In this document: positions 26,741 through 37,598 of the stretch, one piece after another
How positions within the stretch are numbered: position 1 is the stretch's first letter
Layout of the letters: every line of letters begins with the position of its first letter
From: an uncultured Helicobacteraceae bacterium
Lineage (GTDB): Bacteria; Campylobacterota; Campylobacteria; Campylobacterales; Helicobacteraceae
DNA length: 48,666 bases
Assembly: GCA_934668765.1 (NCBI GenBank)
Contig: CAKUOH010000016.1
Span: forward strand, 1-48,666
Direction: 5' to 3'
Made by a program: the position numbers and the translations under genes
The notes under the pieces: model-generated
Databases searched by the model: none
What the model was told of the DNA's origin: nothing
What the model saw: only the letters and a program-made list of their open reading frames with translations

Positions 26741-28105
26741 TTATTTCGCAAATAAATAATAATACGGCGAATCTTCGCGCACAAAAGGCGCAAGTTCGGC
26801 AAAGTCAAAGTGAATGCTAACGATTCCTACCGCATACGCGGCGATTTCATACACGCCCCAATAAAATTCCACGCCATTTGGGGTGATTTTGAACTTTGAT
26901 AGTGGGGCGTTTTCATCGACACTATTTTCATACTCCGCCACCAATCGCTCTTTTATCATCGCCCTTAATTTCGCGTCATTTTCATCTTTTAGCAAGATTT
27001 TTGGCTCATTTGCGATTCGCGCTCCGCCTTCCACGCTAAAAGCCACTGCTTCATCGCTGTAAATGCCGTGTGCACCGCCACTATAAATGTAATTGTAGTT
27101 GCTAAAAACAATCACTTTTTCATCGATATAAGCGACATTAAACGCCGAAATGCCATCGAAATTAAACGAATCTTCCGCATTTGCATACTCGCTAAAATCC
27201 GTTATGTCGCGCAAATGCGCATTTATCTTGTCAAGCGCGAAATTAAGTTTAGTTGATACGATGACAGGAATCTGTAAGGAAGTATTGAAATTAAACTCTT
27301 TGCTTGTGCCATCAAAGTCCTTGCCTGTGTGCTTTTGTGCCACGCTCACACCAAAAATCGCAATTTCATTGATTTGATTTTCTGCGCGTTTGAAATTCAC
27401 GCTAGTGCCGTCTTTGAAAAATCCACTTCCTACGAATCGCCCACTAACTTCGCCATTTTTAGCGATTCTCGCTTCAAAAATTTGCGTTATTTGCTTTGTT
27501 TCTTTTGAGTCTTTTTGATTGCCACTACTACTAATCTCAAGCTGAATGATTTGTGGATTTGCGGAATTTGTGCTATTTTGCGCCAAATCTTGCTTTTGTG
27601 TTGAATCGCCTTTTAAATCGCTATTTTGCGTAGAATCTTGCTTTGAATTTTGATTTGCATTTTGCGCCATATTTTGACTTGCATTTTGCGCAAAATCCAC
27701 TTCGCCATTTAGCGTGAAAATCTCCCCACCACGCACGATTTTGCCCGAAATATATGCCAAATTATTATTTTGATTTTCGCCCACATTTGCAAAATCCGGC
27801 GTAGATGAGATTTTAAGATATAGCATCGCCTTTGCGCCCAAAATTTCGCCACTAAGCAAATAAAATTTCGCTAATGACTTGGCAATCTGCGGAGCGGTGG
27901 CATTTGAATCCTTTGAATCTTTAAGCGTAATTTTGGATAAATCAAAATTCTGCGCCTCCGCCTCGCTTTTTAGTGCGCCAAAATCAAAGCTATTTGTTAC
28001 ACTTTGCTCTTGATTTGCGTCTAAATCTTGCGTCTTTTTATCGCAACCTGCAAAAATACCCACAAATAAAGCACATAAAATCAAAAAACCAATATTTTTT
28101 ATCAT
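26741..28105 (-). CDS. Lipoprotein with RsiV-like (DUF3298/DUF4163) domain
   Basis: Lipoprotein signal with lipobox FAGC (Cys about residue 20). A low-complexity N/Q/S-rich stretch (about residues 135-190, e.g. QNMAQNANQNSKQDSTQNSD) is followed by the C-terminal domain seen in RsiV-like proteins, including YSGGAHGIYSDEAVAF, which matches the GGAHG motif of DUF3298. RsiV binds lysozyme in Bacillus; many Campylobacterota lipoproteins share the fold with no known role. No sigma factor gene is nearby, so an anti-sigma role is unlikely. Confidence 0.7.
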   Translation of the reverse strand: MIKNIGFLILCALFVGIFAGCDKKTQDLDANQEQSVTNSFDFGALKSEAEAQNFDLSKITLKDSKDSNATAPQIAKSLAKFYLLSGEILGAKAMLYLKISSTPDFANVGENQNNNLAYISGKIVRGGEIFTLNGEVDFAQNASQNMAQNANQNSKQDSTQNSDLKGDSTQKQDLAQNSTNSANPQIIQLEISSSGNQKDSKETKQITQIFEARIAKNGEVSGRFVGSGFFKDGTSVNFKRAENQINEIAIFGVSVAQKHTGKDFDGTSKEFNFNTSLQIPVIVSTKLNFALDKINAHLRDITDFSEYANAEDSFNFDGISAFNVAYIDEKVIVFSNYNYIYSGGAHGIYSDEAVAFSVEGGARIANEPKILLKDENDAKLRAMIKERLVAEYENSVDENAPLSKFKITPNGVEFYWGVYEIAAYAVGIVSIHFDFAELAPFVREDSPYYYLFAK

Positions 28106-28120
28106 AAAATCCCCTTTTTG

Positions 28121-28699
28121 CTATTTGATTAACGCTGAAATCGCCTTGAATTGCGGTGATTTAGAATCTTTTAGTAAATCAAATAATATGCTTTCGGTAT
28201 TTAGCACAATTCCCCCGCACTGCGATAGAAATGAAAGCGCGTTAGCTTTGTTGGCACTTTTTCTAGAAATCACGCAATCACTTGCAATCACCACTTCAAA
28301 GCCCATATTTAGCAAATCCCGCGCACTTTGAAGCACACAAATATGTGTCTCCATTCCCGCAATGATGATTTGCGTCCTATGCGGATTTTGTGTCAAATAT
28401 GCAAGAAGCGGACTTCCCTCATACACAACGCTAAAAGTGCGTTTTTCAAAATCGCTATGCGCTATCTCTCCGCCATTTGCGCTATCAAAAAGCCCATTTA
28501 CGCTATTGCCAAGCCCTTTTATATATTGCAAACTCTGCCAAATAGGCACTTCCAAAATATCGCAACCTTGTATCAAAATCTTTGTATTTTTAAGTATAGC
28601 ATCAAGCTCATCTTGTGCCATACTCGTGCAAAGTCGCTCTTGAATATCGATTACTAATAGCAAAGATTTGCCTCTGTCTAAATCTAAAATTTCTTGCAT
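28121..28699 (-). CDS. Isochorismatase-family cysteine hydrolase
   Basis: Catalytic triad visible: Asp in LLVIDIQERL, Lys in FEKRTFSVV and Cys in GMETHICVLQSARDLL. 192 residues. The ATG at 28699 has GGAGG 5 nt upstream and is preferred over the in-frame ATG at 28711, which overlaps that site. Family members hydrolyse small amides such as nicotinamide, or have unknown substrates. The YcaC-like body gives no specific substrate. Located 15 bp after the lipoprotein gene's start side, in the same direction. Confidence 0.8.
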   Translation of the reverse strand: MQEILDLDRGKSLLLVIDIQERLCTSMAQDELDAILKNTKILIQGCDILEVPIWQSLQYIKGLGNSVNGLFDSANGGEIAHSDFEKRTFSVVYEGSPLLAYLTQNPHRTQIIIAGMETHICVLQSARDLLNMGFEVVIASDCVISRKSANKANALSFLSQCGGIVLNTESILFDLLKDSKSPQFKAISALIK

Positions 28700-28757
28700 T
28701 TTTGCCTCCATAATTTATCTAAAAAATTTCGCATATTCTAGCAGGAATTTCATAAAA

Positions 28758-29852
28758 TTACTGATATTTATAATACGCCGCACACGCGCCCTCACTGCTT
28801 ACCATACAGCTTCCTATGGGATTTTGCGGGGTGCAGACTTTGGCAAAAATCTTGCAATCAAGTGGCTTTTTAAGCCCACGCAAAATCTCTCCACAAATGC
28901 AGTTTTTATTGTCCGCTACCTCGCGCTTATCGATAATATCTGCAAATGCGATTTCTGCATCTAGCGCGGAAAATTCGCTTTTTAGTTTAAGTGCCGAATC
29001 TGCGATATTTCCTAGCCCTCGCCATTCAAATGCCTCGCGTAATTCCAAATATTTATCAATGAGTTTTTGCGCAGTGAGATTGCCATCACGCGTAACCACG
29101 CGACTATATTCAATGTCTAGCTTTGATTTGCCATTATTTTTTTGGCATACGATTCGCAATACAGAATCTAAAATATCTAATGGCTCAAATCCGCCCACCA
29201 CAATAGGGATTTGGTAAGGCAAAAGTTCCTCATAGATTTTTGCCCCACTAATCACGCTCACATGGCTTGGAGCGATAAGTGCGTGAATGTTGCAGGGCTT
29301 TGAATCTAGCAGAATTTTTAGCGGTGGGATTACTAAAATGTGATTTATGTGAAAATATAAGTTTTTAATGTTTTCTTGCAAGGCTCTATCGATTAGAGCC
29401 GCAGTCATAGGCGTTGTCGTCTCAAAGCCTATTGCAAAAAAGACGACTTTTTTGTGCGGATTATCTTTTGCGATTTGCAATGCTTGAAGTGGCGAGTAGA
29501 GAAATCGCACATCTGCGCCTTTGCTACGCGCCTCTGCCAAACTACCCTTGCTTGAAGGAATACGAATCATATCGCCCAAAGTTAGCAAAATCACACCCTT
29601 TTGCATCGCAATATCATAAGCCTCATTTATGCGATTTTTTGGCATTACGCACACAGGACAGCCCGGTCCGTGGATAAACTCGATATTATTTGGGAGTAGT
29701 TTATTTAGCCCATAGCGCATAATGCTATGCGTATGCCCCCCGCAAACTTCCATAATATTGAGCTTTTCTTGCAGGTGCTTTGATTTAGCGCGAATCTTTT
29801 TAAGAATCCCAAAAATTTTGTCTTTGTCTCTAAAACTATCAATTAAAAGCAT
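28758..29852 (-). CDS. hypD: [NiFe]-hydrogenase maturation protein HypD
   Basis: Iron-sulfur scaffold for assembly of the Fe(CN)2CO group of [NiFe]-hydrogenase. Signature Cys motifs EVCGGHTHSIMRYG and HGPGCPVCVMP, GFETTTPMTA, and a C-terminal Cys-rich region with NCICGEILRG for the 4Fe-4S cluster. The start at 29852 (MLLIDSFRDKDK) gives 364 residues, the usual length. A GTG at 29924 would add 24 residues with no match to the family. Other hyp genes are not in the window. Confidence 0.93.
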   Translation of the reverse strand: MLLIDSFRDKDKIFGILKKIRAKSKHLQEKLNIMEVCGGHTHSIMRYGLNKLLPNNIEFIHGPGCPVCVMPKNRINEAYDIAMQKGVILLTLGDMIRIPSSKGSLAEARSKGADVRFLYSPLQALQIAKDNPHKKVVFFAIGFETTTPMTAALIDRALQENIKNLYFHINHILVIPPLKILLDSKPCNIHALIAPSHVSVISGAKIYEELLPYQIPIVVGGFEPLDILDSVLRIVCQKNNGKSKLDIEYSRVVTRDGNLTAQKLIDKYLELREAFEWRGLGNIADSALKLKSEFSALDAEIAFADIIDKREVADNKNCICGEILRGLKKPLDCKIFAKVCTPQNPIGSCMVSSEGACAAYYKYQ

Positions 29853-29938
29853 TTGCGCCCCGCATTTTAGATTCGTAGATTTTGCAATTCGCGCTAGATT
29901 CGCACCAAAAAGCCACAAATCCACGCGAATCTAAAAAT

Positions 29939-32365
29939 TTATTTTTTCAAGCTTTTTTCAAGCCTTTCTACCACGCGCCAAGTAGATATGACTGAATCGG
30001 GATTTAGCGAAATAGAGCTAATGCCCTCTTTGACTAAAAATTCCGCAATTTCTGGGTAGTCGCTGGGGGCTTGTCCGCAAATCCCGCAGTATTTTTTGTG
30101 CTTTTTACACGCAACAATGGCGCGTCTAAACATTTCTAATACCGCTGGATTGCGCTCATCAAAAATCGAGCTAACTAGCTCACTATCCCTATCCACGCCC
30201 AAAGTTAGCTGTGTCAAGTCGTTTGAGCCGATTGAGAAGCCATCAAAGAGATTTAAAAATTCATCTGCCAAAATCACATTTACGGGCAGTTCGCACATTA
30301 CATAGATTTCAAGTCCATCTTTGCCTGATTCAAGCCCATTTCTGCGCATAATTTCTAGCACTTTTTTGCCCTCTTCTGGCGTTCGCAAAAATGGCACCAT
30401 AACTTTCATATTTGTTAGTCCCATTTCATCACGCACACGCGCTAATCCTTGACATTCCCACTCAAATGCAGTGCGGTAAGTATCTGAATAGTAGCGATTC
30501 GCCCCGCGATAGCCTAGCATTGGATTTTCTTCGTGTGGCTCATAGGGCGCACCGCCTATCATATTGCGATATTCATTAGTCTTAAAGTCGCTAGTGCGCA
30601 CAATCACGGGATTTGGATAGAATGCAGATGCTATCATTCCTATACCTTCGGCAATTTTGCTAGTAAAAAAGTCCTTTGGATTGTCATATCCGCTTATGAT
30701 TTTGGTAATAGCTTCAAAATCCTGCACATCTTTTTTGCCATTTTGCATATCGACTAATGCCACAGGGTGCGCCTTTATGCTATTTATGACGACAAGTTCC
30801 ATTCTAGCTAGTCCCACGCCGTTATTTGGGAGCTGTGCAAAGCTAAATGCTTTTTCAGGGTTGCCTACATTCATATAGATTTTGGTATCGGTTTTGCCTA
30901 AATCCGAAATATCCTCCACCTCAATATCAAAGTCAAAATGCCCATTATATACGAATCCTTGCTCACCCTCCGCACAAGAAACGGTTGCTTTTATGCCATT
31001 TGCAAGCTTCTCTGTCGCACCACTTGCGCCTACAATCGCAGGGACGCCGATTTCTCGTGCTACAATCGCTGCGTGGCAAGTGCGCCCACCGCGATTTGTG
31101 ATAACTGCGGCGGCTTTTTTCATCGCTGGTTCCCAATCTGGGTCGGTATTATCCGTTACCAAAATATCGCCCTCTTTGATTTCGCCCATATGCTCGATGT
31201 CTTGTATGATTTTGATTTTGCCTTGTGAGATTTTATCGCCGATTGCCATACCTTGCACTAGCGTGTGAATCTTATCTACGGGTTTTTTAAAGCTGTATTT
31301 TTCTATGCGATTTGCGACTTTTTTCTTGTGTTTTTGGCTCTGCACCGTCTCAGGGCGCGCTTGGACGATGAAAATATCTCCGCTTTTGCCGTCCTTTGCC
31401 CATTCCATATCCATAGGGCGATATTCGCCTGCTTCTTTTGTGTAATGCTCTTCGATTAAAATCGCATACCGCGCGAGTGTTAAAATGTCTTCATCAGTGA
31501 TTGAAAAGCTACTTAATTCTTCGATAGTCGTAGGAATATTGCGCGTAGGGCGTTCAGCTCCGCTTGGGGCATAAACCATTTTTATATCTTTTTTGCCTAA
31601 CTCTTTTTTTATAATAGGGCGTTTGCCTTGCTTTAAAGTGGGCTTAAATACATAAAATTCATCAGGATTGACCGTCCCGCCTACGATATTTTCGCCTAGT
31701 CCCCACGAAGATGTGATAAAGACTGCATCTTGGAATCCTGTCTCCGTATCAATGCTAAACATTACCCCGCTTGAACCTATATCGCTTCGCACCATTTTTT
31801 GCACTCCCACAGAGAGCGCGATTTTAAAATGGTCAAAGCCACGAGACGCGCGGTAGCTCACAGCGCGTTCGTTGAATAAGGACGCCATACAAGATTTTAC
31901 ATAGTGGATTAGATTTTGCGTCCCTTTGACATTTAGGAAAGTATCTTGCTGTCCGGCGAAACTTGCATCGGGCAAATCTTCTGCCGTAGCAGAGCTTCTC
32001 ACGGCGACATCTGCCTCTTTCATATTATACTCTTTGCTTAAAATCTTATACGCTTCCAAAATCTCATCTTTCAAGTCCTTTGGCAGTGGCGTAGTGAAAA
32101 TAAGCTCACGAATCTTCTTGCTACGCGCCTTTAATACATCGATTTCGGAGACATCTACATTTTTTAGCAAATCTTCGACTTTTTGGCGAATCCCGCCTGA
32201 ATCAAGCAAATACCAATATGCCTCGCTAGTGATTGCAAAGCCATTTGGCACTTTGATTCCCACTTCGATTAGCTCTTGAAACATCTCCCCGATACTTGCA
32301 TTTTTCCCCCCGACAATCGACACATCTTTGTTGTTTAGCTCGTTGAAAAACTTGATATATTTCAT
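29939..32365 (-). CDS. ppsA: Phosphoenolpyruvate synthase
   Basis: Makes PEP from pyruvate and ATP for gluconeogenesis. The N-terminal ATP-grasp domain begins [20 protein letters not shown]. The phospho-histidine domain carries [19 protein letters not shown], and the C-terminal PEP-binding barrel has [14 protein letters not shown] and [10 protein letters not shown] with the active-site Cys. 808 residues, full length. ATG start with AAGGGAG upstream and a TATAAT box at 32395-32400. Confidence 0.95.
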   Translation of the reverse strand: MKYIKFFNELNNKDVSIVGGKNASIGEMFQELIEVGIKVPNGFAITSEAYWYLLDSGGIRQKVEDLLKNVDVSEIDVLKARSKKIRELIFTTPLPKDLKDEILEAYKILSKEYNMKEADVAVRSSATAEDLPDASFAGQQDTFLNVKGTQNLIHYVKSCMASLFNERAVSYRASRGFDHFKIALSVGVQKMVRSDIGSSGVMFSIDTETGFQDAVFITSSWGLGENIVGGTVNPDEFYVFKPTLKQGKRPIIKKELGKKDIKMVYAPSGAERPTRNIPTTIEELSSFSITDEDILTLARYAILIEEHYTKEAGEYRPMDMEWAKDGKSGDIFIVQARPETVQSQKHKKKVANRIEKYSFKKPVDKIHTLVQGMAIGDKISQGKIKIIQDIEHMGEIKEGDILVTDNTDPDWEPAMKKAAAVITNRGGRTCHAAIVAREIGVPAIVGASGATEKLANGIKATVSCAEGEQGFVYNGHFDFDIEVEDISDLGKTDTKIYMNVGNPEKAFSFAQLPNNGVGLARMELVVINSIKAHPVALVDMQNGKKDVQDFEAITKIISGYDNPKDFFTSKIAEGIGMIASAFYPNPVIVRTSDFKTNEYRNMIGGAPYEPHEENPMLGYRGANRYYSDTYRTAFEWECQGLARVRDEMGLTNMKVMVPFLRTPEEGKKVLEIMRRNGLESGKDGLEIYVMCELPVNVILADEFLNLFDGFSIGSNDLTQLTLGVDRDSELVSSIFDERNPAVLEMFRRAIVACKKHKKYCGICGQAPSDYPEIAEFLVKEGISSISLNPDSVISTWRVVERLEKSLKK

Positions 32366-32394
32366 CGCAAACTCCCTTTAAAAAATAAAGGCAT

Positions 32395-32400
32395 ATTATA
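32395..32400 (-). promoter_or_regulatory. -10 box upstream of ppsA
   Basis: TATAAT on the minus strand in an AT-rich stretch about 30 bp before the ppsA ATG. Confidence 0.45.
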
Positions 32401-32473
32401 AATTTTAAATTAGGAATTTTTGCTTAAAATTGCAAAAAATTTTTAGAAATTTTAGCGATTTGGAGTTTTGGTT

Positions 32474-33358
32474 ATGAATAAGTGCGTTTTTGTGAAAAGC
32501 GTGGGGTTAGATTCAGCACAATGTGGCAAAGTAGAAGTGGCATTTTTTAATGACAAAGAGTGGAAAATCATTGTGAATTGTGGGAAAAATTCGTCAGGCA
32601 GTTTGAGCGAAGAAAAAACAACAAAGCAATCCACATCAAATGCCGATTCGCAAATCACTATCACATTTTTTGCATTAGAAAATGATATAGATTCGCTTGT
32701 GTGTGGATATTTGGGGACATTTTTGGGGTTAGATTCTTATGTGAATCTAAAGCGTGAAAATAATGCGATTTTTATAGATACGCCTTTGAGTAAAGATGAG
32801 ATTCTTTCGCGCCTAGCGCAAAAAGACATTATTCAATCTTGCGAACAAATCACAATGAGTGATAAAAAAATAAACAGCGATTCTATTATAATGCCATTTA
32901 ATAGCTCAAGGGCGAAAATTTCGCGAGAGATTTTGGAAGCGAATTATGATTTTTTTGCGACTTCAAACATTGAATCAGGCAAATTTTTAGCGCGAATCGT
33001 GTGTGGCGAATCTAGTGCAAACGCCGTTGAATCCTTTGATACGAATCCCAAAAACGCCATTTATAAAGCAATCGGCAAAGCATTAGATTTATCATTGCAA
33101 GATTTGGCAAAGGCAAATCGCGGCAATGCAAACAATTTATTAGACGCCACGATATTTCTAAACTTTCGCCTTGAAATCGAATGCTTAAAAATTCTAATTT
33201 TGCAAAAATGCACTTTTATCGTGTGCGCCGAAAAACCTGCATTTAGCACCATTAGATTTGCCCAAAAATTTGGCATTACACTAATTGCATTTACTAAAAA
33301 TCACGCAAATTCAGAGGAGTTTCTCGTTCTCACACACCAAATGCGCTTTCAAGATTAA
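32474..33358 (+). CDS. Divergent FdhD-like protein
   Basis: Weak but ordered match to FdhD, the sulfurtransferase needed for formate dehydrogenase. ALENDIDSLVCGYLGTFLGL corresponds to the FdhD segment that reads roughly 'LALGFLLTEGII'. NAIYKAIGKALDLSL corresponds to the 'GRHNALDKVIG' region. The C-terminal EKPAFSTIRFAQKFGITLIAF corresponds to 'SAPTALAV..A...G.TLVGF'. The usual paired Cys motif in the mobile loop is not visible, so activity may be lost or different. 294 residues from the ATG with GGAG 9 nt upstream. No formate dehydrogenase genes are nearby. It could also be a distant paralogue. Confidence 0.5.
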   Translation: MNKCVFVKSVGLDSAQCGKVEVAFFNDKEWKIIVNCGKNSSGSLSEEKTTKQSTSNADSQITITFFALENDIDSLVCGYLGTFLGLDSYVNLKRENNAIFIDTPLSKDEILSRLAQKDIIQSCEQITMSDKKINSDSIIMPFNSSRAKISREILEANYDFFATSNIESGKFLARIVCGESSANAVESFDTNPKNAIYKAIGKALDLSLQDLAKANRGNANNLLDATIFLNFRLEIECLKILILQKCTFIVCAEKPAFSTIRFAQKFGITLIAFTKNHANSEEFLVLTHQMRFQD

Positions 33359-33457
33359 AGCTAAATCCGTGCAAATATAAATCCCGCATTCATCGCACTA
33401 TCACAAAAAACGATTGCTAAAAATCTATCCACAAGATTATTTTTTTTGCAAAATCCC

Positions 33458-34603
33458 CTAATGCCTTTTGCCATATTCAAGTGAGCAAAATCCAAAGGTT
33501 TGCACACAACCGATTTGGTTGCGTCCACCCTCTTTTGCCTTGTATAAGCCCTCATCGGCGCGTTTTAGCAAGTCAATATAGCTTTGTGTGCTTTCATCGC
33601 GTTGCGCCACGCCTAGCGAAATACTGCCGTCCCACACATCAGTGGCGAATTTGATATGAATTTGCGCAATTTGCTTACGGATATGCTCGGCAAGCTGCAT
33701 AATATAGGCAAGATTCGTGTTATTTGATAGGACGACAAATTCATCGCCCCCAAGCCGACACACAAAGTCATCATTCCGCACCGAATCACGAATCCTAGTA
33801 GCCACGGTGGTTAGCACCTTGTCCCCGCACTCGTGCCCCTGCGTGTCGTTGATATGTTTGAACTTATCCACATCAATCATTATGCAAGTAAGCGTGATGC
33901 GCTCATCAAAGGGCTTTTTCCACTCATTTTGCAAGTAAGCCACAGCGGCACGGCGATTGCCAAGCCCTGTAAGCGTGTCTGTCAAAGCCATCGCTTTTAG
34001 CGTGTCATTCACGCGCTGCAACTGCTGTGTGCGTTGCTGGACTTGCTCATTTAGGGAGCGGTTTAGACTCATTAGCTTGTGATTCATATTTGTAGTGCGA
34101 GTAAAAAGCTGATTTATCGCATAAAGCAAAGGCGCGACAGTCTCATCTACGACATCTTGCACGGCGTCAAAGGCTTCTTTGGGAGTTTTGCCCTCTTGGA
34201 TATTCTTAATCTGCCTTGCCATAATCTTGTCCGTGCCTAAAATATGCACGGTAATCCAATTCGCCAAAAAGTGAAAGAGAAATTCTGTGCCAATAAGCTT
34301 GTTTTTCACGCCCTCATAGAGTTTAGTGGCTTCTTGTAAAAACATTTCGTGGGCGTGTTTATGGGCATCTTGATGGCGCGAATCCACCTTAAACTCCGCC
34401 ATATAGACTTCCTCATCGCCAAAATGCACCTTTGCATAAAGGGCTAGATTTTCAAAATATTTATCCAAAACTTCGGGAGCTAATTCCTCTTTGGCGTAAA
34501 TGCTCTCCCCTAGCTTGTTTATCATATCTACTAGCATTTTGTGCTGTTCATCGACGGTTTCAATGTTTGTAACAAATGCTTTGTTCCACTTGAAAGTTAG
34601 CAA
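33458..34603 (-). CDS. Bacteriohemerythrin-diguanylate cyclase (hemerythrin-GGDEF)
   Basis: The N-terminal hemerythrin domain (about residues 1-130) has the di-iron pattern DEQHKMLV, HFGDEEVYM and HQDAHKHAHEMF. A helical linker (about 150-210) leads to a C-terminal GGDEF domain (about 215-370). The active-site RLGGDEF is intact, and an RxxD inhibitory site (RNDD) sits five residues before it, so product feedback is expected. It probably makes cyclic di-GMP in response to oxygen or redox state. TTG start with AAGGA 8 nt upstream; hemerythrin domains usually begin this close to the KWN motif. No partner phosphodiesterase or PilZ gene is in the window. Confidence 0.88.
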   Translation of the reverse strand: MLTFKWNKAFVTNIETVDEQHKMLVDMINKLGESIYAKEELAPEVLDKYFENLALYAKVHFGDEEVYMAEFKVDSRHQDAHKHAHEMFLQEATKLYEGVKNKLIGTEFLFHFLANWITVHILGTDKIMARQIKNIQEGKTPKEAFDAVQDVVDETVAPLLYAINQLFTRTTNMNHKLMSLNRSLNEQVQQRTQQLQRVNDTLKAMALTDTLTGLGNRRAAVAYLQNEWKKPFDERITLTCIMIDVDKFKHINDTQGHECGDKVLTTVATRIRDSVRNDDFVCRLGGDEFVVLSNNTNLAYIMQLAEHIRKQIAQIHIKFATDVWDGSISLGVAQRDESTQSYIDLLKRADEGLYKAKEGGRNQIGCVQTFGFCSLEYGKRH

Positions 34604-34707
34604 GTCCCTTATCCTTGAATCAAAAAATAAATGCGGATTATAGCATATTTTTTTATAAATTGCTTTTTTGCAGATAATTTTGTATAAGTTTATTTACATT
34701 TCGTTTT

Positions 34708-34746
34708 GGATTGCTTTGATTCGCGTTGCGAATCTCGCAATGATGG
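34708..34746. repeat. Repeat B copy
   Basis: Begins GGATTGC; contains the perfect hairpin GATTCGC/GCGAATC with a 3-nt loop. Leads into element E4 in the 307-bp gap between the GGDEF gene and acnB; the rest of that gap shows nothing recognisable. Confidence 0.8.
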
Positions 34747-34776
34747 ATTGTTTGCACTTTGATTCGTGTAGCGAAT

Positions 34777-34910
34777 CACAATCGAAGTAATGGCAGTAGT
34801 GCTTTCGTAGTTTTTGGTAAGAATCGACACAAGGATAGCGGACTTTGTATCCGTGCCTTGTAGCGATTCACCAAATCTGCGCAAATGACTACCCAAGACA
34901 CAAATTGCCC
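34777..34910 (+). repeat. Repeat E copy E4, ending at the acnB stop codon
   Basis: Begins CACAATCGAAGTAA. Outer arms contain GAATCG and ACAAGG with matching complements, and the inner stem is CGGA/TCCG around a loop with CTTTGTA. The 3' end ACAAATTGCC lies next to the acnB stop codon (34911). Over 100 bp it is closely similar to E1 at the window start, in opposite orientation. Confidence 0.8.
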
Positions 34911-37445
34911 CTATAACGCGAAATTTTCTATTTTATCAAAATTTAGATAGCTATAAATGCGCTCTTTTTGCACCACTTTACGCTTAACTATATCCAAATA
35001 CTCTGCACCGCTTGGTATTTTGCCTAGTATCGCGCACACTGCGGCAAGTTCTGCGCTACCCAAATATACTTTCGCGCCCTTACCCATACGATTATCAAAA
35101 TTTCTCGTGCTAGTGGAGAAAACCACAGCATTATCCTTAACACGCGCTTGATTGCCCATACATAGGCTACACCCGGGGGCTTCGATTCGCGCTCCACTTG
35201 CGCCAAAGACGGATAGATAACCCTCATTTGTGAGCTGTTTTTCATCCATCTTTGTCGGTGGCGCAATCCATATTCGGCTATTTAACTGCCCCTCATCTTT
35301 CACAATCTCGCCAAACGCACGGAAAAGCCCGATATTTGTCATACAGCTCCCCACAAATACTTCATCGATTTTATGCGCTCGATTTGTATCTGCCAAAACC
35401 TCGCTTAAAGTCGCCACATCATCAGGGTCATTTGGACAAGCCACAATAGGCTCTTTAATCTCAGCTAAATCAATTTCGATTATCGCCTCATACTCTGCGT
35501 CCTTATCCGCCTCCAAAAGCACAGGATTTGCTATCCATTCACGCATTTTTTCAGCACGATTTTTTAGCGTTTGCGCCGATTCATAGCCGTCCTTTATCAT
35601 CGCTTCAATTAGCGCGATATTTGAGCGCAAATACTCAATAATTGGCTCTTTATTTAGCTTTATCACACACGCTGCTGCACTGCGCTCCGCACTTGCATCG
35701 CTTAATTCAAAGGCTTGTTCGACTTTTAAATTTGGCAGTCCCTCAATCTCTAAAATCTTGCCATTAAAGATATTTTTCTTATTTTTTTTCTCAACCGTTA
35801 GTAAGCCTTTTTTAATCGCGTAGTAGGGAATCGCATTAACTAAATCGCGCAAAGTTATGCCATCATTCATCTCCCCTTTGAATCGCACAAGCACGGATGG
35901 TGGGACATCAAGAGGCATTATGCCATTTACTGCTGCAAACGCCACTAGCCCACTACCTGCTGGAAAACTCACGCCGATAGGGAATCGCGTGTGCGAATCG
36001 CCACCCGTGCCGATTGTATCTGGCAAAGTGAATCGATTTAGCCACGAGTGAATCACGCCATCTTTTGGGCGTAAAGCCACGCCACCGCGACTTGTGATAA
36101 ACTCTGGCAAAGTCGCTTGAAGCGAAATGTCCGCTGGTTTAGGATAGGCTGCCGTGTGGCAAAAGCTTTGCATAACAAAATCCGTGCTAAATTTTAGTGC
36201 CGCCATTTCCTTAATTTCATCGCGTGTCATCGCACCTGTGGTGTCTTGTGAGCCAACGGTGGTAGTTTTTGGTTCACAATATTCGCCAACTCTGACGCCA
36301 TCTTTGCCACAGGCTTTGCCTAAAATCTTTTGCGCTAGGGTAAATCCTTTCGCGCTCTCTTTTGGCGCGGTTGGTTTTGTGAAAAAATCGCCATCATCAA
36401 GTCCTAAAAATGCCCTTGCTTTTGCGGTGAGTTTGCGTCCTATGATGAGATTGATTCGCCCACCTGCGCGCATTTCATCAAAAATCGTATTTGGCGTTAG
36501 ACTAAAACGCGATACTTCTTCGCTTCCACGCATAATCTTGCCCTGATATGGATAAATCGTAAGATTGTCGCCCTCTTTGATTGCGCTGACATCGGCTACT
36601 ATCGGCAATGCGCCTGAATCTTGGCAAGTATTAAAGAAAATCGGCGCAATCACGCTACCAATCACCACGCCACGCCGTTTTTTATTTGGTATGAATGGAA
36701 TCTCATCGCCAAAATGCCACATTATCGAGTTACACGCGCTTTTTCGCGAGCTACCTGTGCCGACTACATCGCCTACATAAGCGACTTTGCCTTTTTGCTT
36801 TATTGATTTGATTCGCGCTTCATAATTTTCTACGCGATTTTTAAGCATTGCTTTGGCGTGAAGCGGAATATCACTGCGCGTGAAAGCATCACTAGCTGGG
36901 CTTAAATCATCGGTATTTGTCTCGCCATCAATCTTTAAGGCAAAAAGTTCGATTTTTTCATCAAGCGCGGGTTTATTCAAAAACCATTCGGCATTCGCCC
37001 AAGATTCTATTACTTCTTTGGCAAATTTATTTGTTTTGCTGAGTTTGGCGATAATCTCAAAATTATCATAGACAAAAATCAAATCTTTTAGCGCATTTGC
37101 AGCGTGTAGCGCGATAGATTCATCGTTTAGCGCACTAATTAAAGGCGCAATGTTATATCCGCCCACCATCGTGCCTAAAATCTTAATCGCTTCGACTTTG
37201 TCAATGTTTGGAAGTGCTATTTTTCCGCTCACAATCTCGCCTAAAAATTCCGCTTTGATTTTCGCACTCTCATCGACACCGGGCGCGATTCGATTGATAA
37301 GCAAATCTTTGGCAAAATCCGCTTCTTTGCCATTTTTTAGCAAGTCAATCACTGCGTTTGTTTCACTTGGGTTTAGTGGCAGTGGTGGGACGCCATCTTT
37401 TGCGCGAAGTGCGATATTTTCTAAATACTTTGCTTTGAAATCCAT
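34911..37445 (-). CDS. acnB: Aconitate hydratase B
   Basis: Bifunctional aconitase/2-methylisocitrate dehydratase of the TCA cycle. The N-terminal helical HEAT-like domain begins [21 protein letters not shown] swivel domain follows, then the catalytic core with the three cluster cysteines in VGSCMTNIG and [11 protein letters not shown]. 844 residues from the ATG at 37445, which has AAGGAG upstream; an in-frame extension to 37577 has no family match. A TATAAT box lies at 37476-37481. AcnB can also act as an iron-responsive RNA-binding protein in other bacteria (family knowledge). Confidence 0.95.
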   Translation of the reverse strand: MDFKAKYLENIALRAKDGVPPLPLNPSETNAVIDLLKNGKEADFAKDLLINRIAPGVDESAKIKAEFLGEIVSGKIALPNIDKVEAIKILGTMVGGYNIAPLISALNDESIALHAANALKDLIFVYDNFEIIAKLSKTNKFAKEVIESWANAEWFLNKPALDEKIELFALKIDGETNTDDLSPASDAFTRSDIPLHAKAMLKNRVENYEARIKSIKQKGKVAYVGDVVGTGSSRKSACNSIMWHFGDEIPFIPNKKRRGVVIGSVIAPIFFNTCQDSGALPIVADVSAIKEGDNLTIYPYQGKIMRGSEEVSRFSLTPNTIFDEMRAGGRINLIIGRKLTAKARAFLGLDDGDFFTKPTAPKESAKGFTLAQKILGKACGKDGVRVGEYCEPKTTTVGSQDTTGAMTRDEIKEMAALKFSTDFVMQSFCHTAAYPKPADISLQATLPEFITSRGGVALRPKDGVIHSWLNRFTLPDTIGTGGDSHTRFPIGVSFPAGSGLVAFAAVNGIMPLDVPPSVLVRFKGEMNDGITLRDLVNAIPYYAIKKGLLTVEKKNKKNIFNGKILEIEGLPNLKVEQAFELSDASAERSAAACVIKLNKEPIIEYLRSNIALIEAMIKDGYESAQTLKNRAEKMREWIANPVLLEADKDAEYEAIIEIDLAEIKEPIVACPNDPDDVATLSEVLADTNRAHKIDEVFVGSCMTNIGLFRAFGEIVKDEGQLNSRIWIAPPTKMDEKQLTNEGYLSVFGASGARIEAPGCSLCMGNQARVKDNAVVFSTSTRNFDNRMGKGAKVYLGSAELAAVCAILGKIPSGAEYLDIVKRKVVQKERIYSYLNFDKIENFAL

Positions 37446-37475
37446 AACATATCTCCTTTGAAAAAATATTTTGCT

Positions 37476-37481
37476 ATTATA
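37476..37481 (-). promoter_or_regulatory. -10 box upstream of acnB
   Basis: TATAAT on the minus strand about 31 bp before the acnB start, followed by the AAGGAG ribosome-binding site. Confidence 0.5.
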
Positions 37482-37598
37482 GTTTAAATGCGATGATTTT
37501 GTGAAAATGTGCGCGAATCTTGATAGTATTTTGGCGAAATAGTAACTTGCGATAATTTTTTTGGTGCGGATTCGCAAAAATGTTTAAATGTGATGATT

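Noticed and set aside
32300..32320. C6 run in ppsA as a phase-variation tract
   Set aside because: It encodes the conserved GG of the VGGKNAS motif and is too short; the frame is intact.
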